Origin: Flavimobilis rhizosphaerae
GTDB lineage: Bacteria > Actinomycetota > Actinomycetes > Actinomycetales > Cellulomonadaceae
Assembly (NCBI RefSeq): GCF_014852685.1
Contig: NZ_JACZDF010000002.1
Coordinates: 248,001-312,000, forward strand
Direction: 5' to 3'
DNA: 64,000 nt
Of the stretch, positions 34,213-42,417 are shown in pieces. Under the pieces are notes generated by a model, which worked only from the letters and a program-made list of their open reading frames with translations, did no database searches and was not told where the DNA came from. A program made the translations under genes and the position numbers. Within the stretch, counting starts at the first letter, position 1; each line of letters starts with the position of its first letter.

Positions 34213-34242
34213 TTGCGTCGACCGGCGCCGCGACGGTAGGTT
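34213..34242 (+). promoter_or_regulatory. Promoter of rplJ-rplL
   Basis: TTGCGT (34213-34218) and TAGGTT (34237-34242) are 18 bases apart. The predicted start near 34249 leaves a leader of about 186 bases before rplJ. Confidence 0.6.
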
Positions 34243-34248
34243 TCACTT

Positions 34249-34434
34249 GTTACCCAAGACCGCAGGTCGTCCGTCGTGCTCCGGCACGGTGGGCCGAAGC
34301 TCCGCAGAGGCGGGGACCAGCGCAGGAACGAGTTGCACGGCGCATCGTCGCCGTCGAGCCTCGCGCCCTGCGCGGGGCTCTTTCTCTTTCCCGGGGCGGG
34401 ACCGACGGCGGTCACCACCATCGGAAGGATTGCC
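34249..34434 (+). ncRNA. rplJ 5' leader (L10-leader-like)
   Basis: The long untranslated leader begins with TACCCAAGACCGCAGGTC, which resembles the L10-binding motif of rplJ leaders, and ends with an intrinsic terminator at 34356-34390. L10(L12)4 binds such leaders in other bacteria to lower its own synthesis. The match was made by eye and the full secondary structure was not computed. Confidence 0.5.
34356..34390 (+). terminator. Attenuator terminator upstream of rplJ
   Basis: GAGCCTCGCGC and GCGCGGGGCTC form an 11-bp stem with one wobble pair and a CCT loop. A T-rich tail (TTTCTCTTT) follows directly, rare in this GC-rich DNA. It lies 45 bases before the rplJ start, inside the leader, so it must act as an attenuator. 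Confidence 0.7.
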
Positions 34435-34959
34435 ATGGCGAAGCCGGACAAGGCAGCCGCTGTCGCAGAGCTCACGGACCTGTTCCGCGAGTCGAGCGCT
34501 GCCATGCTGACCGAGTACCGCGGGCTCACCGTCGCGCAGCTCAAGACGCTGCGTCGGTCGCTCGGCGGCAACGCAAGCTACGCCGTGGTGAAGAACACGC
34601 TGACCGCCATCGCGGCCAAGGAGGCCGGTGTCGACTTCGACACCGACGCCCTCGTCGGTCCGTCGGCGATCGCCTTCGTGACCGGTGACCCGGTCGAGGC
34701 GGCCAAGGGCCTGCGTGACTTCGCCAAGGCGAACCCTCAGCTCGTCATCAAGGGCGGTGTCCTCGACGGACGCGCCCTGTCGGCTGAGGACATCACGAAG
34801 CTCGCGGACCTCGAGTCCCGCGAGGTTCTCCTGGCCAAGGCAGCAGGCGCTATGAAGGCGAAGCTGTACCAGGCCGCGTACCTGTTCACGGCACCTGCCT
34901 CGCAGGCCGTGCGCACCATCGACGCTCTGCGCGAGAAGCAGGAGTCGACCGCGGCCTGA
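34435..34959 (+). CDS. rplJ: 50S ribosomal protein L10
   Basis: The 174-residue protein starts [20 protein letters not shown] and has the L10 rRNA-binding N-domain ([32 protein letters not shown]) and the C-terminal helix that binds L12 dimers. The ATG follows GGAAGGA. L10 anchors the L7/L12 stalk and probably controls its own leader (see attenuator). It forms an operon with rplL. Confidence 0.97.
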   Translation: MAKPDKAAAVAELTDLFRESSAAMLTEYRGLTVAQLKTLRRSLGGNASYAVVKNTLTAIAAKEAGVDFDTDALVGPSAIAFVTGDPVEAAKGLRDFAKANPQLVIKGGVLDGRALSAEDITKLADLESREVLLAKAAGAMKAKLYQAAYLFTAPASQAVRTIDALREKQESTAA

Positions 34960-35034
34960 CCCCACCCGGGTCAGGTCACGGCATCACCACCCCACCCCCT
35001 GCTTCACGCAGAACTACCGAAAGGAACGCCGATC

Positions 35035-35424
35035 ATGGCGAAGCTCACCACCGAGCAGCTCATCGAGGCCTTCAAGGAGCTCACGCTCATCGAGCTCTCC
35101 GAGTTCGTCAAGGCCTTCGAGGACGTCTTCGAGGTCACCGCTGCCGCTCCGGCCGCCGTCGCCGTTGCTGCACCCGCCGCGGGCGGCGCCGCTGAGGCCG
35201 CTGAGGAGAAGGACGAGTTCGAGGTCATCCTCGAGGCCGCGGGCGACAAGAAGATCCAGGTCATCAAGGAGATCCGCGCGCTCACGTCGCTCGGCCTCAA
35301 GGAGGCCAAGGACCTCGTCGACGGCGCCCCCAAGGCCGTCTTCGAGTCGCCGGTCAACAAGGAGCAGGCCGAGAAGGCCAAGGCTGCCCTCGAGGGCGCC
35401 GGCGCCACGGTCACCCTCAAGTGA
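35035..35424 (+). CDS. rplL: 50S ribosomal protein L7/L12
   Basis: The 129-residue protein has the N-terminal dimerisation domain ([20 protein letters not shown]), an Ala-rich hinge and the C-terminal factor-binding domain ([27 protein letters not shown]). It recruits translation GTPases. The ATG follows AAAGGAA. A 23-bp hairpin ends the operon. Confidence 0.97.
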   Translation: MAKLTTEQLIEAFKELTLIELSEFVKAFEDVFEVTAAAPAAVAVAAPAAGGAAEAAEEKDEFEVILEAAGDKKIQVIKEIRALTSLGLKEAKDLVDGAPKAVFESPVNKEQAEKAKAALEGAGATVTLK

Positions 35425-35449
35425 TCCGTGCCCCTCGGGGCACACGCTG

Positions 35450-35557
35450 AACGCGGACGAGGCCCGCACCACGACGGTGGTGCGGGCCTCGTCCGCGTTT
35501 CCGCAGCGGCTCCGCCGCTCGCGCTCGTGCGGGGCCGGGCGCGGAGCCGCTGCGGAA
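35450..35557. terminator. Double hairpin after rplL
   Basis: First is a perfect 23-bp stem (35450-35472 with 35477-35499, loop GACG) followed by TTT. A second inverted repeat (16-bp arms, 35499-35514 and 35542-35557) shares its edge. The pair separates rplL from the convergent gene at 35574. Confidence 0.85.
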
Positions 35558-35573
35558 TGCGCTGAGGTCGGCG

Positions 35574-36674
35574 TCAGAAGAACTTGATCCACGCCCACAT
35601 CGCGACCGCGGCGACCGCGGCGGCGAGCGCGAGCTGCGCGAAGCACCCGGCGAAGGCCTTGGCGACCTTGGCCTTGTCGAGCGGGAACTCGCCGTTGACC
35701 CGGCTCGTCCGGTCGTCGATCGCGACGTTCCACACCCTGCCTTCGTGATGGAAGGTGATGAGCCACACGGGTGTGAGGACGAGCGCGAGACGGACGTCGC
35801 TCCACGCGGTGAGCTGCTGGGTGACCTCCGCGGCGTCGCCGTCGATGGTGCGCTTGATGTCGGACGTGATGACGGGGACCGCGAGGCGGGCGGTCTCGTC
35901 GACGGCGACCTGAGGCTCGACGTCGTACCGAGAGACCTGATGTCCGGCGACGAGCTCGGGTCGGAAGTCGCGCGCTCCGGTGATCTCGGTCCCCTTGAGG
36001 AGGCGGCGCACCTCGTCGGTGAGGTGCGCAGCGCCGACGGGGGTGCCGACGACGTCACGGACGGTCGTGCCCGACGCGTCCGTCCAGGTCCATCTGAGGA
36101 TCTCCCGGAGCCGGTCCTCGTCCTCGTAGCCGACGACCGTGGCGCGGCCGCTCCTGCCCTCGTAGCGGGTCGTCGCGCGGCCGGTGACGAGCCACCATGG
36201 GACGAACACTGAGGTGAGCTGCTCCGCCGCGTTGACCTCGGCGATGCTGTCGGGCGTGATCTCCTTGGCGTGGAGCCAGTCGAGGAAGATCTGCTGCGCC
36301 TGAGCGCGGCTGAGGGTGAACGGCACGATGCCGGTCGGGGAGAGGATGCCCTCGGGGGCAGCGACGGGGACGAGCGGCGAGGCGCAGAATGCGCAGCGGT
36401 CGGAGACCGCGGCTTGCTCGGTCGTCGCGTGGCAGCCCTCGCAGCGGAGGACGACGCCTCCGAGATCGCTCGCTGACCGGCCAGCGGCGGTCCTTGCCCA
36501 GTCCTCGTAGGTGTGGCTCGCGACCTGGACCGTGGTGGCCTCCGACATGGCCCGTGTCGTGCCGCAGGCGGAGCACCTGAGCATCTCGGTGCCGGCGAGG
36601 TTGGTCATCGGGGAGCCGCACGTGGGGCACGACAGGTCGAGGGGGGCGTCCGGCTGCCGGGGAATGCTGGTCAT
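35574..36674 (-). CDS. Zinc-ribbon protein with C-terminal membrane anchor
   Basis: The 366-residue protein has two zinc ribbons near the N-terminus: CPTCG...CSACG (residues about 15-40) and CEGC...CAFC (about 78-95). A long beta-rich middle part follows (SVFVPWWLVTGRATTRYEGR, LALVLTPVWLITFHH), and one C-terminal TM helix (AQLALAAAVAAVAMWAWIKFF, one residue over the helix). This is a family of uncharacterised zinc-ribbon membrane proteins of actinobacteria and others. I chose the ATG at 36674 (AGGAAC upstream). It is not part of the Tad operon by function, but lies next to it on the same strand. Confidence 0.6.
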   Translation of the reverse strand: MTSIPRQPDAPLDLSCPTCGSPMTNLAGTEMLRCSACGTTRAMSEATTVQVASHTYEDWARTAAGRSASDLGGVVLRCEGCHATTEQAAVSDRCAFCASPLVPVAAPEGILSPTGIVPFTLSRAQAQQIFLDWLHAKEITPDSIAEVNAAEQLTSVFVPWWLVTGRATTRYEGRSGRATVVGYEDEDRLREILRWTWTDASGTTVRDVVGTPVGAAHLTDEVRRLLKGTEITGARDFRPELVAGHQVSRYDVEPQVAVDETARLAVPVITSDIKRTIDGDAAEVTQQLTAWSDVRLALVLTPVWLITFHHEGRVWNVAIDDRTSRVNGEFPLDKAKVAKAFAGCFAQLALAAAVAAVAMWAWIKFF

Positions 36675-36778
36675 GGCGGTTGTTCCTGTCATCCCGGGGG
36701 TGTGTGACCCTCCGAGGCTAGTGGCTGGCGGCGCGCGCGTCAGGGTGAGCGTGAACCGTCACCGGTCCAGCGCGGAGG

Positions 36779-37648
36779 TCACATGCCGACCGAGGAGAAC
36801 ATGGGAACGATGACCATGAGAAGGATCCCGGCGAACATGAGCATCATCGGGAGCAGCAGCTTGGTCCCGGCCTTGTTGGACTGGCGCAGGACGATCTGCT
36901 TCTTCACCTGCCAGGCCTCGGCGCTCTGCAACGTGAGCATCGCTGGAAGATCCGCCCCGCCGCGGTGGATGGACTGCACGAGGAGTGCACAGACCTTCTT
37001 GACCTCGGGAAGCATCGATCGAGTGCCGAACTCCTGGATCGCGTCGACGTCCGTCGCGCCGTTCTCCATCCGTTCGACCGATCGGCGCATCTCGTCGTAG
37101 ATTGCGGTGCTGCCACCGCGCGCGGTCATCGCCCATGCCTCGCGGAGGATCATGCCCGCGTTGGTGAGCAGCGCGAGCGTCGAGATGACCTCGCAGAAGT
37201 CGCGCATCATCTCGGCGTTCCGCGTGCGCACCTGTGTCTTGATGCGCTCGGTCATGTAGAAGGCGAGGAGGCAGGCGACGACGATGGCGAGGCCGAGGAT
37301 CTCCAACGAGTTGGTGAGTCCGTATGCGCCGAACGCAGCGATCGTTCCAGTGAGTCCGATCGCTGCTTGTTGCGAGCGCAGGACCCGGAGGTAGAACTCC
37401 GAGTAACGCTGACCGAACGTGATGTCGAGCAGCTGGCGGAGCTTGACGTCCTGCGACGTCTGGAAGCTGTAGCCGGACAGGAGGAGCCCCTCGTACCCGA
37501 GTGCGTAGAGGTCGGACAGCGGGAACGCCGACCTGTCGAGGTTGGCGAAGATGGCGTCGTGCTGCCTTCCGCGGACGAGGAGGACGATCCACGTACCGAG
37601 GAGCACGGTTCCTACGCCCATGAGGACGACCTGGGTGACTGTGAACAT
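36779..37648 (-). CDS. tadC: Tad pilus platform protein TadC-like (T2SS F domain)
   Basis: The 289-residue protein has an N-terminal TM (VVLMGVGTVLLGTWIVLLV), a central pair (IGLTGTIAAFGAYG, LGLAIVVACLLAFY) and a C-terminal TM (MMLMFAGILLMVIVPMF), with the GspF-like cytoplasmic segment (CEVISTLALLTNAGMILREAW, SIHRGGADLPAMLTLQSAE, overlapping family motifs). It is the second platform protein of a Tad/Flp pilus assembly system. It is last in the minus-strand operon tadZ-tadA-tadB-tadC, 8 bases after tadB. Confidence 0.82.
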   Translation of the reverse strand: MFTVTQVVLMGVGTVLLGTWIVLLVRGRQHDAIFANLDRSAFPLSDLYALGYEGLLLSGYSFQTSQDVKLRQLLDITFGQRYSEFYLRVLRSQQAAIGLTGTIAAFGAYGLTNSLEILGLAIVVACLLAFYMTERIKTQVRTRNAEMMRDFCEVISTLALLTNAGMILREAWAMTARGGSTAIYDEMRRSVERMENGATDVDAIQEFGTRSMLPEVKKVCALLVQSIHRGGADLPAMLTLQSAEAWQVKKQIVLRQSNKAGTKLLLPMMLMFAGILLMVIVPMFSSVGM

Positions 37649-37656
37649 CGGAGCCC

Positions 37657-38505
37657 CTAGAACTTGATCGACATGATCTTGCGGGCCATGACGTACGCGG
37701 CGACGAAGAGTGCGACCGCAGCCATCGTGCTCATCACTCCAACGGGTGTGCGGAGCGCATCGGCGAACCCGCCGCCACCGGACTTGAGGATCCCGACGAG
37801 CACGATGGGGATCGCGACCATGATGAAGGACTCGTTCTTGCCCGCCACGAGGCTCGTCTCGATCTCCGCGCTGATCGCCATCTTCTCGGAGATGACGACG
37901 TGGGTGTTCTGGACGGCCTGCTTCATGTCCGCACCACGCAGGTAGGCGATGCGGAAGACGTTGGCGAAGGACGCGACGTCGTCGCTGCCGCTCCTCTCGC
38001 CGAGGTCGGTCAGCATGTCCTCGACCCGGATGCTGTTGTGGAACCCGGCGATGATGAGGTTGAGCTCCTGGACGATCGGCGCATCGGCAGCGTACTGCCG
38101 CTCCATGTCGCTGCGTGCCGCGTTGAAGCCCTGAATCACCGTTCCGCCGGAGGCGAGCGAGACGCTCAGGGAGTCGAGCATGTCGCGGAACTGCGTCTCG
38201 AGCGTCCTTACCTTCGTCGCGCGGATCTGCTCGGTGCGCACGCGGAGGAACGTCCGCGTCGCGAAGATGGCGGGGACGCCGACGGCGATGCCGTTCAGGA
38301 CGTACGTTGCGACCGTCGCGTGGCCGTCCGCATCGGTGGCGAGTCCTCCGAAGAAGAGGTACCCGATGGCTCCGCCTACGGTGAGGGCGAGGAGTCCGTA
38401 GACGAGCCGTTCGGCGAGCGTGAGGTGGTACACGCGGTAGTCGTACGCAGGAACGCTGATGAGCGAGGGCCTCCGCTGCGGGAGCTTGGGCGAGCGTGCT
38501 GCCAT
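37657..38505 (-). CDS. tadB: Tad pilus platform protein TadB-like (T2SS F domain)
   Basis: The 282-residue protein has two early TM segments (YGLLALTVGGAIGYLFFGG, VLNGIAVGVPAIFATRTFL), the F-domain helices (RDMLDSLSVSLASGGTVIQG, RGADMKQAVQNTHVVI) and two C-terminal TMs (FIMVAIPIVLVGIL, VALFVAAYVMARKI). With TadC it forms the inner-membrane platform on which the TadA ATPase acts. It starts 8 bases after the tadA stop. Confidence 0.82.
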   Translation of the reverse strand: MAARSPKLPQRRPSLISVPAYDYRVYHLTLAERLVYGLLALTVGGAIGYLFFGGLATDADGHATVATYVLNGIAVGVPAIFATRTFLRVRTEQIRATKVRTLETQFRDMLDSLSVSLASGGTVIQGFNAARSDMERQYAADAPIVQELNLIIAGFHNSIRVEDMLTDLGERSGSDDVASFANVFRIAYLRGADMKQAVQNTHVVISEKMAISAEIETSLVAGKNESFIMVAIPIVLVGILKSGGGGFADALRTPVGVMSTMAAVALFVAAYVMARKIMSIKF

Positions 38506-38513
38506 GGTGTCCT

Positions 38514-39752
38514 TCAGATGGTGAGGTCGTAGCCGGCGAGCCGAAGCTTCTCGGTGCCGAGGAAGGGGTTCTCGGTGCGGACGAGCGAACCAACGACCAC
38601 GCTCTGGCTGCTGACGCTGTCCTCACGGAACTCGTAGAGAGTGTTGAGGACGATGCGTCCGTCCTCGTAGCCGACGACCTCGGAGATCGCCATCGTCCGT
38701 CGCGAGTGGTCCCGGAGCCGCGAGAGATGGATGATGATGTCGAGAGCCGAGGCGATCTGCTGGCGGATCGCCTCGAGCGGGAGCGTCGCCGACGCCTGGA
38801 GGACCATGGTCTCGAGCCTCGAGAGCATGTCGGTCGTCGAGTTCGCGTGGCCGGTCGAGAGGGACCCGTCGTGCCCGGTGTTCATCGCCTGGAGCATGTC
38901 GAGGGCTTCGGCGCCGCGCACCTCGCCGACGACGACGCGTTCGGGACGCATGCGGAGCGATGAGCGGATGAGATCGCGGATCGAGATCTCTCCGGTGCCT
39001 GCGACGTTCGCGTTGCGGGTCTCGAGGCGGACGAGATTCTCGACCCCGTCGATCTGCAGCTCCGCGGAGTCCTCGATGGTGATGACACGCTCGTCGTGGC
39101 CGATGAAGTTGCTCAGTGCGTTGAGAAACGTCGTCTTGCCGGATCCTGTGCCGCCACTGATGAAGATGTTGTACTTGGCCTTGACGAGGACGCGGAGGAG
39201 TTCGGCAACCTCTTCGGTCACGGAGCCGTAGCCGACGAGCCGCTTCATGGTCATGGGCTCCGTCGAGAACTTGCGGATCGTCACGGTCGGTCCGTCGAGC
39301 GCGACCGGTGGGAGCACGACGTTGACGCGGGACCCGTCGGCGAGCCTCGTATCGACGATGGGGTTCGCCTGGTTGACCTCGCGGCCGGCGAGCCCGACGA
39401 TGCGTTGGATGATGTCCTCGAGTCGACGCGCACTCTCGAAGCTCACGTCGAGCCGCGTGACCCGGCCGTCGCGCTCGACGAAGATGTTGTCAGGCCCGTT
39501 GACCATGACCTCGGTGACGGCTTCGTCTGCCATGAGGCTGTCGAGGAGCCCGAGCCCACGAATCGAGCCATACACCTGCTGGACGATGTTCACCTGCTCG
39601 GAGATCGAGAGGTAGCTCGATGACGTGCGTTCGCCCAGCATCGTGCGGATGTGGGATTCCAGCTCGTCGTCGTCGAGCCGTACGAGGGCCGGATCGAGAA
39701 GGACGGCGGCGCGCAGGGAGTCGGCGAGGCTGCTCAGCTCGTCGGGAGTCAT
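38514..39752 (-). CDS. tadA: Tad pilus assembly ATPase TadA/CpaF
   Basis: The 412-residue secretion ATPase has the CpaF N-domain (GLLDSLMADEAVTEVMVNGP), Walker A (SGGTGSGKTTFLNALS), the Asp box (ERVITIEDSAELQI), Walker B (RPERVVVGEVRGAEALD) and His box (STGHANS). It powers pilin polymerisation as a hexamer at the membrane. All catalytic residues are present. The ATG overlaps the tadZ stop by four bases. The family is certain; the actual pilus is inferred from the locus. Confidence 0.93.
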   Translation of the reverse strand: MTPDELSSLADSLRAAVLLDPALVRLDDDELESHIRTMLGERTSSSYLSISEQVNIVQQVYGSIRGLGLLDSLMADEAVTEVMVNGPDNIFVERDGRVTRLDVSFESARRLEDIIQRIVGLAGREVNQANPIVDTRLADGSRVNVVLPPVALDGPTVTIRKFSTEPMTMKRLVGYGSVTEEVAELLRVLVKAKYNIFISGGTGSGKTTFLNALSNFIGHDERVITIEDSAELQIDGVENLVRLETRNANVAGTGEISIRDLIRSSLRMRPERVVVGEVRGAEALDMLQAMNTGHDGSLSTGHANSTTDMLSRLETMVLQASATLPLEAIRQQIASALDIIIHLSRLRDHSRRTMAISEVVGYEDGRIVLNTLYEFREDSVSSQSVVVGSLVRTENPFLGTEKLRLAGYDLTI

Positions 39753-40837
39753 GCCAGCACCATCGAGACCACAGGGTGAAGCGCTCCGCTCGCGTAGATC
39801 TGGTCGACGACCTGGCCCTCGGCATCGCCGAGATCCGGCAGCGTGAGGAGCGTGGGAAGGGAGGAAACGTCCGCAGGTGCGGGGCCGCGTGGGTCGAGAC
39901 GAGTCCGGAGGAGCGAGGTCCTCGGCACGACGCTGCTCTCGTGGGTCGCGTCGAGTCGTTCGAGGATCCTGCGGGCGCGTTCCGTCCGGAGGCTTCCTTG
40001 ACCGTCTGCGCGGGCGACGAGCAGGACGCGGTGGGCGTGCTCGAGGACGGACCACTGCGCGACGACGGCTGTGAACGGGATGTCGAGGATGACGACGTCG
40101 ATCGAGGAGTTCGAGGTCAACCGCTCGAGCAGGATCGCGCGATCGTCGGCCGTGAGGTCGAGGATGTCGGCCGGGTCGCGCGTCGCTGCGAAATGGTGGA
40201 CGCCGTAGGCGTCCCGGCGCATGACGCTCATGAGCTGCGAGTCGATGTCTCCTCGACGGCGCTTGATCGCATAGATGACGTCGCTCATGGTGGGTCCGTC
40301 AGCGCCGGCGGTCTCGAGCGTCGCTCCGGCATCGCTCGTGGGGTCGAGGTCGAGGTAGAGAACGTTGACGGGGGTCGGTTGCATCGCGAGGGAACGGGCG
40401 AGGGCCGCGGCGAGCGAGGTCGTGCCGGAACCTCCCGCTGCCGACGTCGTCACGATGAGTCGCGGAGCCTTGCCCGAAGTGCGCTTACGGATCTCGACGG
40501 AGCCTGATGCCGAGCTCACGAGGTCGATGACCTGGCGGAAGAACTCGCTCGTCTTCGTGTAGCGCGCCACGGCGGGGACCCCGTCGATCGACGCGACGGT
40601 CGGTGAGTCCGTGAGCCGACCGAACGCACAGCGCGCAGGCAGGTCCGAGGGCGAGACGTCGAACGCGGCGCCGACGAGCACCGCATGGGCACGCACCGCG
40701 GCGATGCCAGCGATCGCCCCCTCGAGGTCGGAGTACGCGTGGACGTCGATGCGGCCCGGATAGAGCTCTGCGAGGTGCGCGCTCAGGCGCCGCAGGTACT
40801 CATGGTCCGTGTCGAGAATAACGAGCTGGATGCGCAT
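39749..40837 (-). CDS. tadZ: TadZ/CpaE-like atypical ParA-family localisation protein
   Basis: The 362-residue protein has an N-terminal receiver-like domain (MRIQLVILDTDHEYLRRLSA) and a ParA/MinD-like domain starting LIVTTSAAGGSGTTSLAAAL. The P-loop GGSGTT lacks both signature lysines of ParA (KGGxGKT), so it probably does not hydrolyse ATP in the usual way, as is known for TadZ proteins. Later motifs (VLYLDLDPTSDAG, DVVILDIP) keep the ParA fold. TadZ marks the site of pilus assembly at the cell pole. It is the first gene of the minus-strand tad operon, divergent from the plus-strand pilin operon. Confidence 0.82.
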   Translation of the reverse strand: MRIQLVILDTDHEYLRRLSAHLAELYPGRIDVHAYSDLEGAIAGIAAVRAHAVLVGAAFDVSPSDLPARCAFGRLTDSPTVASIDGVPAVARYTKTSEFFRQVIDLVSSASGSVEIRKRTSGKAPRLIVTTSAAGGSGTTSLAAALARSLAMQPTPVNVLYLDLDPTSDAGATLETAGADGPTMSDVIYAIKRRRGDIDSQLMSVMRRDAYGVHHFAATRDPADILDLTADDRAILLERLTSNSSIDVVILDIPFTAVVAQWSVLEHAHRVLLVARADGQGSLRTERARRILERLDATHESSVVPRTSLLRTRLDPRGPAPADVSSLPTLLTLPDLGDAEGQVVDQIYASGALHPVVSMVLA

Positions 40838-41003
40838 TCGGGCCCCTGTCTGCCCTCGTTTCGGGCACTGCTGCGAAGGAGCATAGCGACGATGCGTCGC
40901 TTCCACCTCCTGAGAACCAACCTGCGGGCGAGGCGCGCGAGGGCGCGCACCGGCACGGTCCGGGTGTCCGCGTTCGGACGGCGCCGGAGCCTCTTCCTAT
41001 CTG

Positions 41004-41032
41004 TTGCGAGCCCTCTGAGGCGACCGTATGCT
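41004..41032 (+). promoter_or_regulatory. Promoter of the plus-strand pilus operon
   Basis: TTGCGA (41004-41009) and TATGCT (41027-41032) are 17 bases apart. They lie in the 272-base divergent gap between tadZ and the lipoprotein gene, about 78 bases before its ATG. Confidence 0.65.
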
Positions 41033-41109
41033 CACGGCGCAACGAACTTGCAGAACGCGATCAGGGGTGTCGGGGGCCAGCGTGCTCCGTGGTGCCTTGG
41101 GAGGAACCG

Positions 41110-42018
41110 ATGATGACCAGGCACAGCCGCACCCGTTCACGCACGACGCTCGCCGCTCTGGTGCTGACACCGCTCCTGCTCGTCGCTGCGTGCGGGGGAG
41201 ACCCCGCGCCGGCGCCGACCACGCCCCAGGCCGGGAAGACGTCCTCTGGTTCGGGAGGGCCCACGGTCGAATCTCCCTCGGGTGGTGACCTCTGCCCGAG
41301 CGTCGACAACCTCCGCGACGACACGATCACGAGCTACGCCTCGTTCGGTGACATCGTCGGGTTCGACGACGAGGTCGCGGAACGGGTCGGGACGACGTGG
41401 CGCCACTCGATCCCGGTCACCCTCACCAACCCGATCTCCGCCCAGTGCATGATCCAGGTCGGCATCACCGTCACCGGTTCCGGGGGCAGCTATATGGAGG
41501 ACTCGGTCGTCGCAGTCCTCGACGCAGGTGCCTCGGTCAACATCCAGGCGTTCGCGCTCGAGCGGGAGTTTGAGTTCGAGAGCGACACCAAGGACGCGAG
41601 CCCGACCGAGGATCTCGACATCAAGGTCTCGTGGGTCCAGACGTCGCCCGTGTACGACTACTACGACGCCGACCTCAAGGTCGAGCCGCTCACGGGCGAG
41701 GGCGGCGACACCCTGCTTCCCGTCTCGGTCGTCAAGCGCGGGACGAACGACGGTATGCCGAAGGCGTTCGGCATCATGTCGACCGACTTCCTCTACGTCG
41801 TCGGGCTCGACGCGTCGGGGACGGTTGTCGCGTCGTTCTACACGTCCCAGGCCGAGTTCATCAACTCGGGGGAGACCGGGACGATCAATCTTCCCGCGAC
41901 CTACGCGGGAGCGTGGAACGGCGGTGGAAAGGCCTTCCAGGGGTTGGCCGCGTTGGAGGACGTCGCCGAGTACAAGGTCGTCGCCTACCAGCCCAACGCT
42001 ATGCAGCCCGACGCCTGA
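41110..42018 (+). CDS. Tad-locus lipoprotein of unknown function
   Basis: The 302-residue protein has a lipoprotein signal peptide (TTLAALVLTPLLLVAAC, lipobox LVAAC), a Pro/Ser/Thr linker and a beta-rich mature part with a cysteine pair (GGDLCPSVD, SAQCMIQVG). The segment HSIPVTLTNPISAQCMIQVG, then EDSVVAVLDAG, resembles Ig-like or DUF4352-type extracellular domains, but I cannot assign a family. ATG 41110 or 41113 are both possible behind GGGAGGA. It is the first gene of the plus-strand operon that encodes the pilin, so it may be a pilus-associated surface protein. Confidence 0.65.
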   Translation: MMTRHSRTRSRTTLAALVLTPLLLVAACGGDPAPAPTTPQAGKTSSGSGGPTVESPSGGDLCPSVDNLRDDTITSYASFGDIVGFDDEVAERVGTTWRHSIPVTLTNPISAQCMIQVGITVTGSGGSYMEDSVVAVLDAGASVNIQAFALEREFEFESDTKDASPTEDLDIKVSWVQTSPVYDYYDADLKVEPLTGEGGDTLLPVSVVKRGTNDGMPKAFGIMSTDFLYVVGLDASGTVVASFYTSQAEFINSGETGTINLPATYAGAWNGGGKAFQGLAALEDVAEYKVVAYQPNAMQPDA

Positions 42019-42055
42019 CACCACCCACCAGGGCCCGTCGATCCCGGGCCCAGAG

Positions 42056-42103
42056 CAGCACACGCACGTCATCGCCAACCAGCACACGCACGTCATCGCC
42101 AAC
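42056..42103 (+). repeat. 24-bp perfect tandem duplication upstream of the pilin
   Basis: Two identical 24-bp copies (42056-42079 and 42080-42103), each containing ACGCACGTCATCGCCAAC, stand between the lipoprotein stop and the pilin start. The end is 18 bases before the pilin ATG. Confidence 0.9.
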
Positions 42104-42121
42104 ACAGAACAGGGGATTCCC

Positions 42122-42340
42122 ATGTACAAGTTCCAGGCCGCCCTCCTCGGACGGATCGACGACCTGCGCCTCGCCATGCGCTCGGACCGCGGCGAGGTCA
42201 ACATCATCGCGACGGTGCTCCTCATCGTTATCGCGGTCGCCCTCATCGTGCTCTTCCGCGAGAAGATCGGTGGTTGGATCAACGACCTCATCGAGACGAT
42301 CGACGGCGGGGTCAACGACGTGAACTCGAAGAGCATCTAG
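42122..42340 (+). CDS. flp: Flp1-like pilin
   Basis: The 72-residue protein has a basic leader (MYKFQAALLGRIDDLRLAMR), the cleavage-like site RGEVN, and a long hydrophobic helix (VNIIATVLLIVIAVALIVLF), followed by a short polar tail. This is the shape of Flp/Flp1 pilins processed after Gly by the TadV peptidase; the RGEVN form, without the Glu-Tyr of classical Flp, is close to Flp1-like pilins of Firmicutes. It would be the main pilus subunit. It is followed by TadE-like genes and a prepilin peptidase. Confidence 0.75.
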   Translation: MYKFQAALLGRIDDLRLAMRSDRGEVNIIATVLLIVIAVALIVLFREKIGGWINDLIETIDGGVNDVNSKSI

Positions 42341-42417
42341 TGCGACGCGGTGCCACGGAGTCCTCCGTGGCACCGCGGCTGCGCGGCAGGGGTCGGCACC
42401 GAGGCGGAGGAGGGGGC

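Larger units (their letters stand above)
33963..34434. other. Divergent regulatory region of chitinase and rplJ
   Basis: This 472-base gap has no gene I can support. It holds the chitinase upstream region, the rplJ promoter (34213-34242) and the rplJ leader with its terminator hairpin, which are listed separately. Confidence 0.6.

Noticed and set aside
36779-40837. Tad genes as a type II secretion or competence system
   Set aside because: The ATPase has CpaF-type motifs, TadZ is present, and the pilin is Flp-like. This is a Tad locus; no GspD or ComGA-type partners are present.
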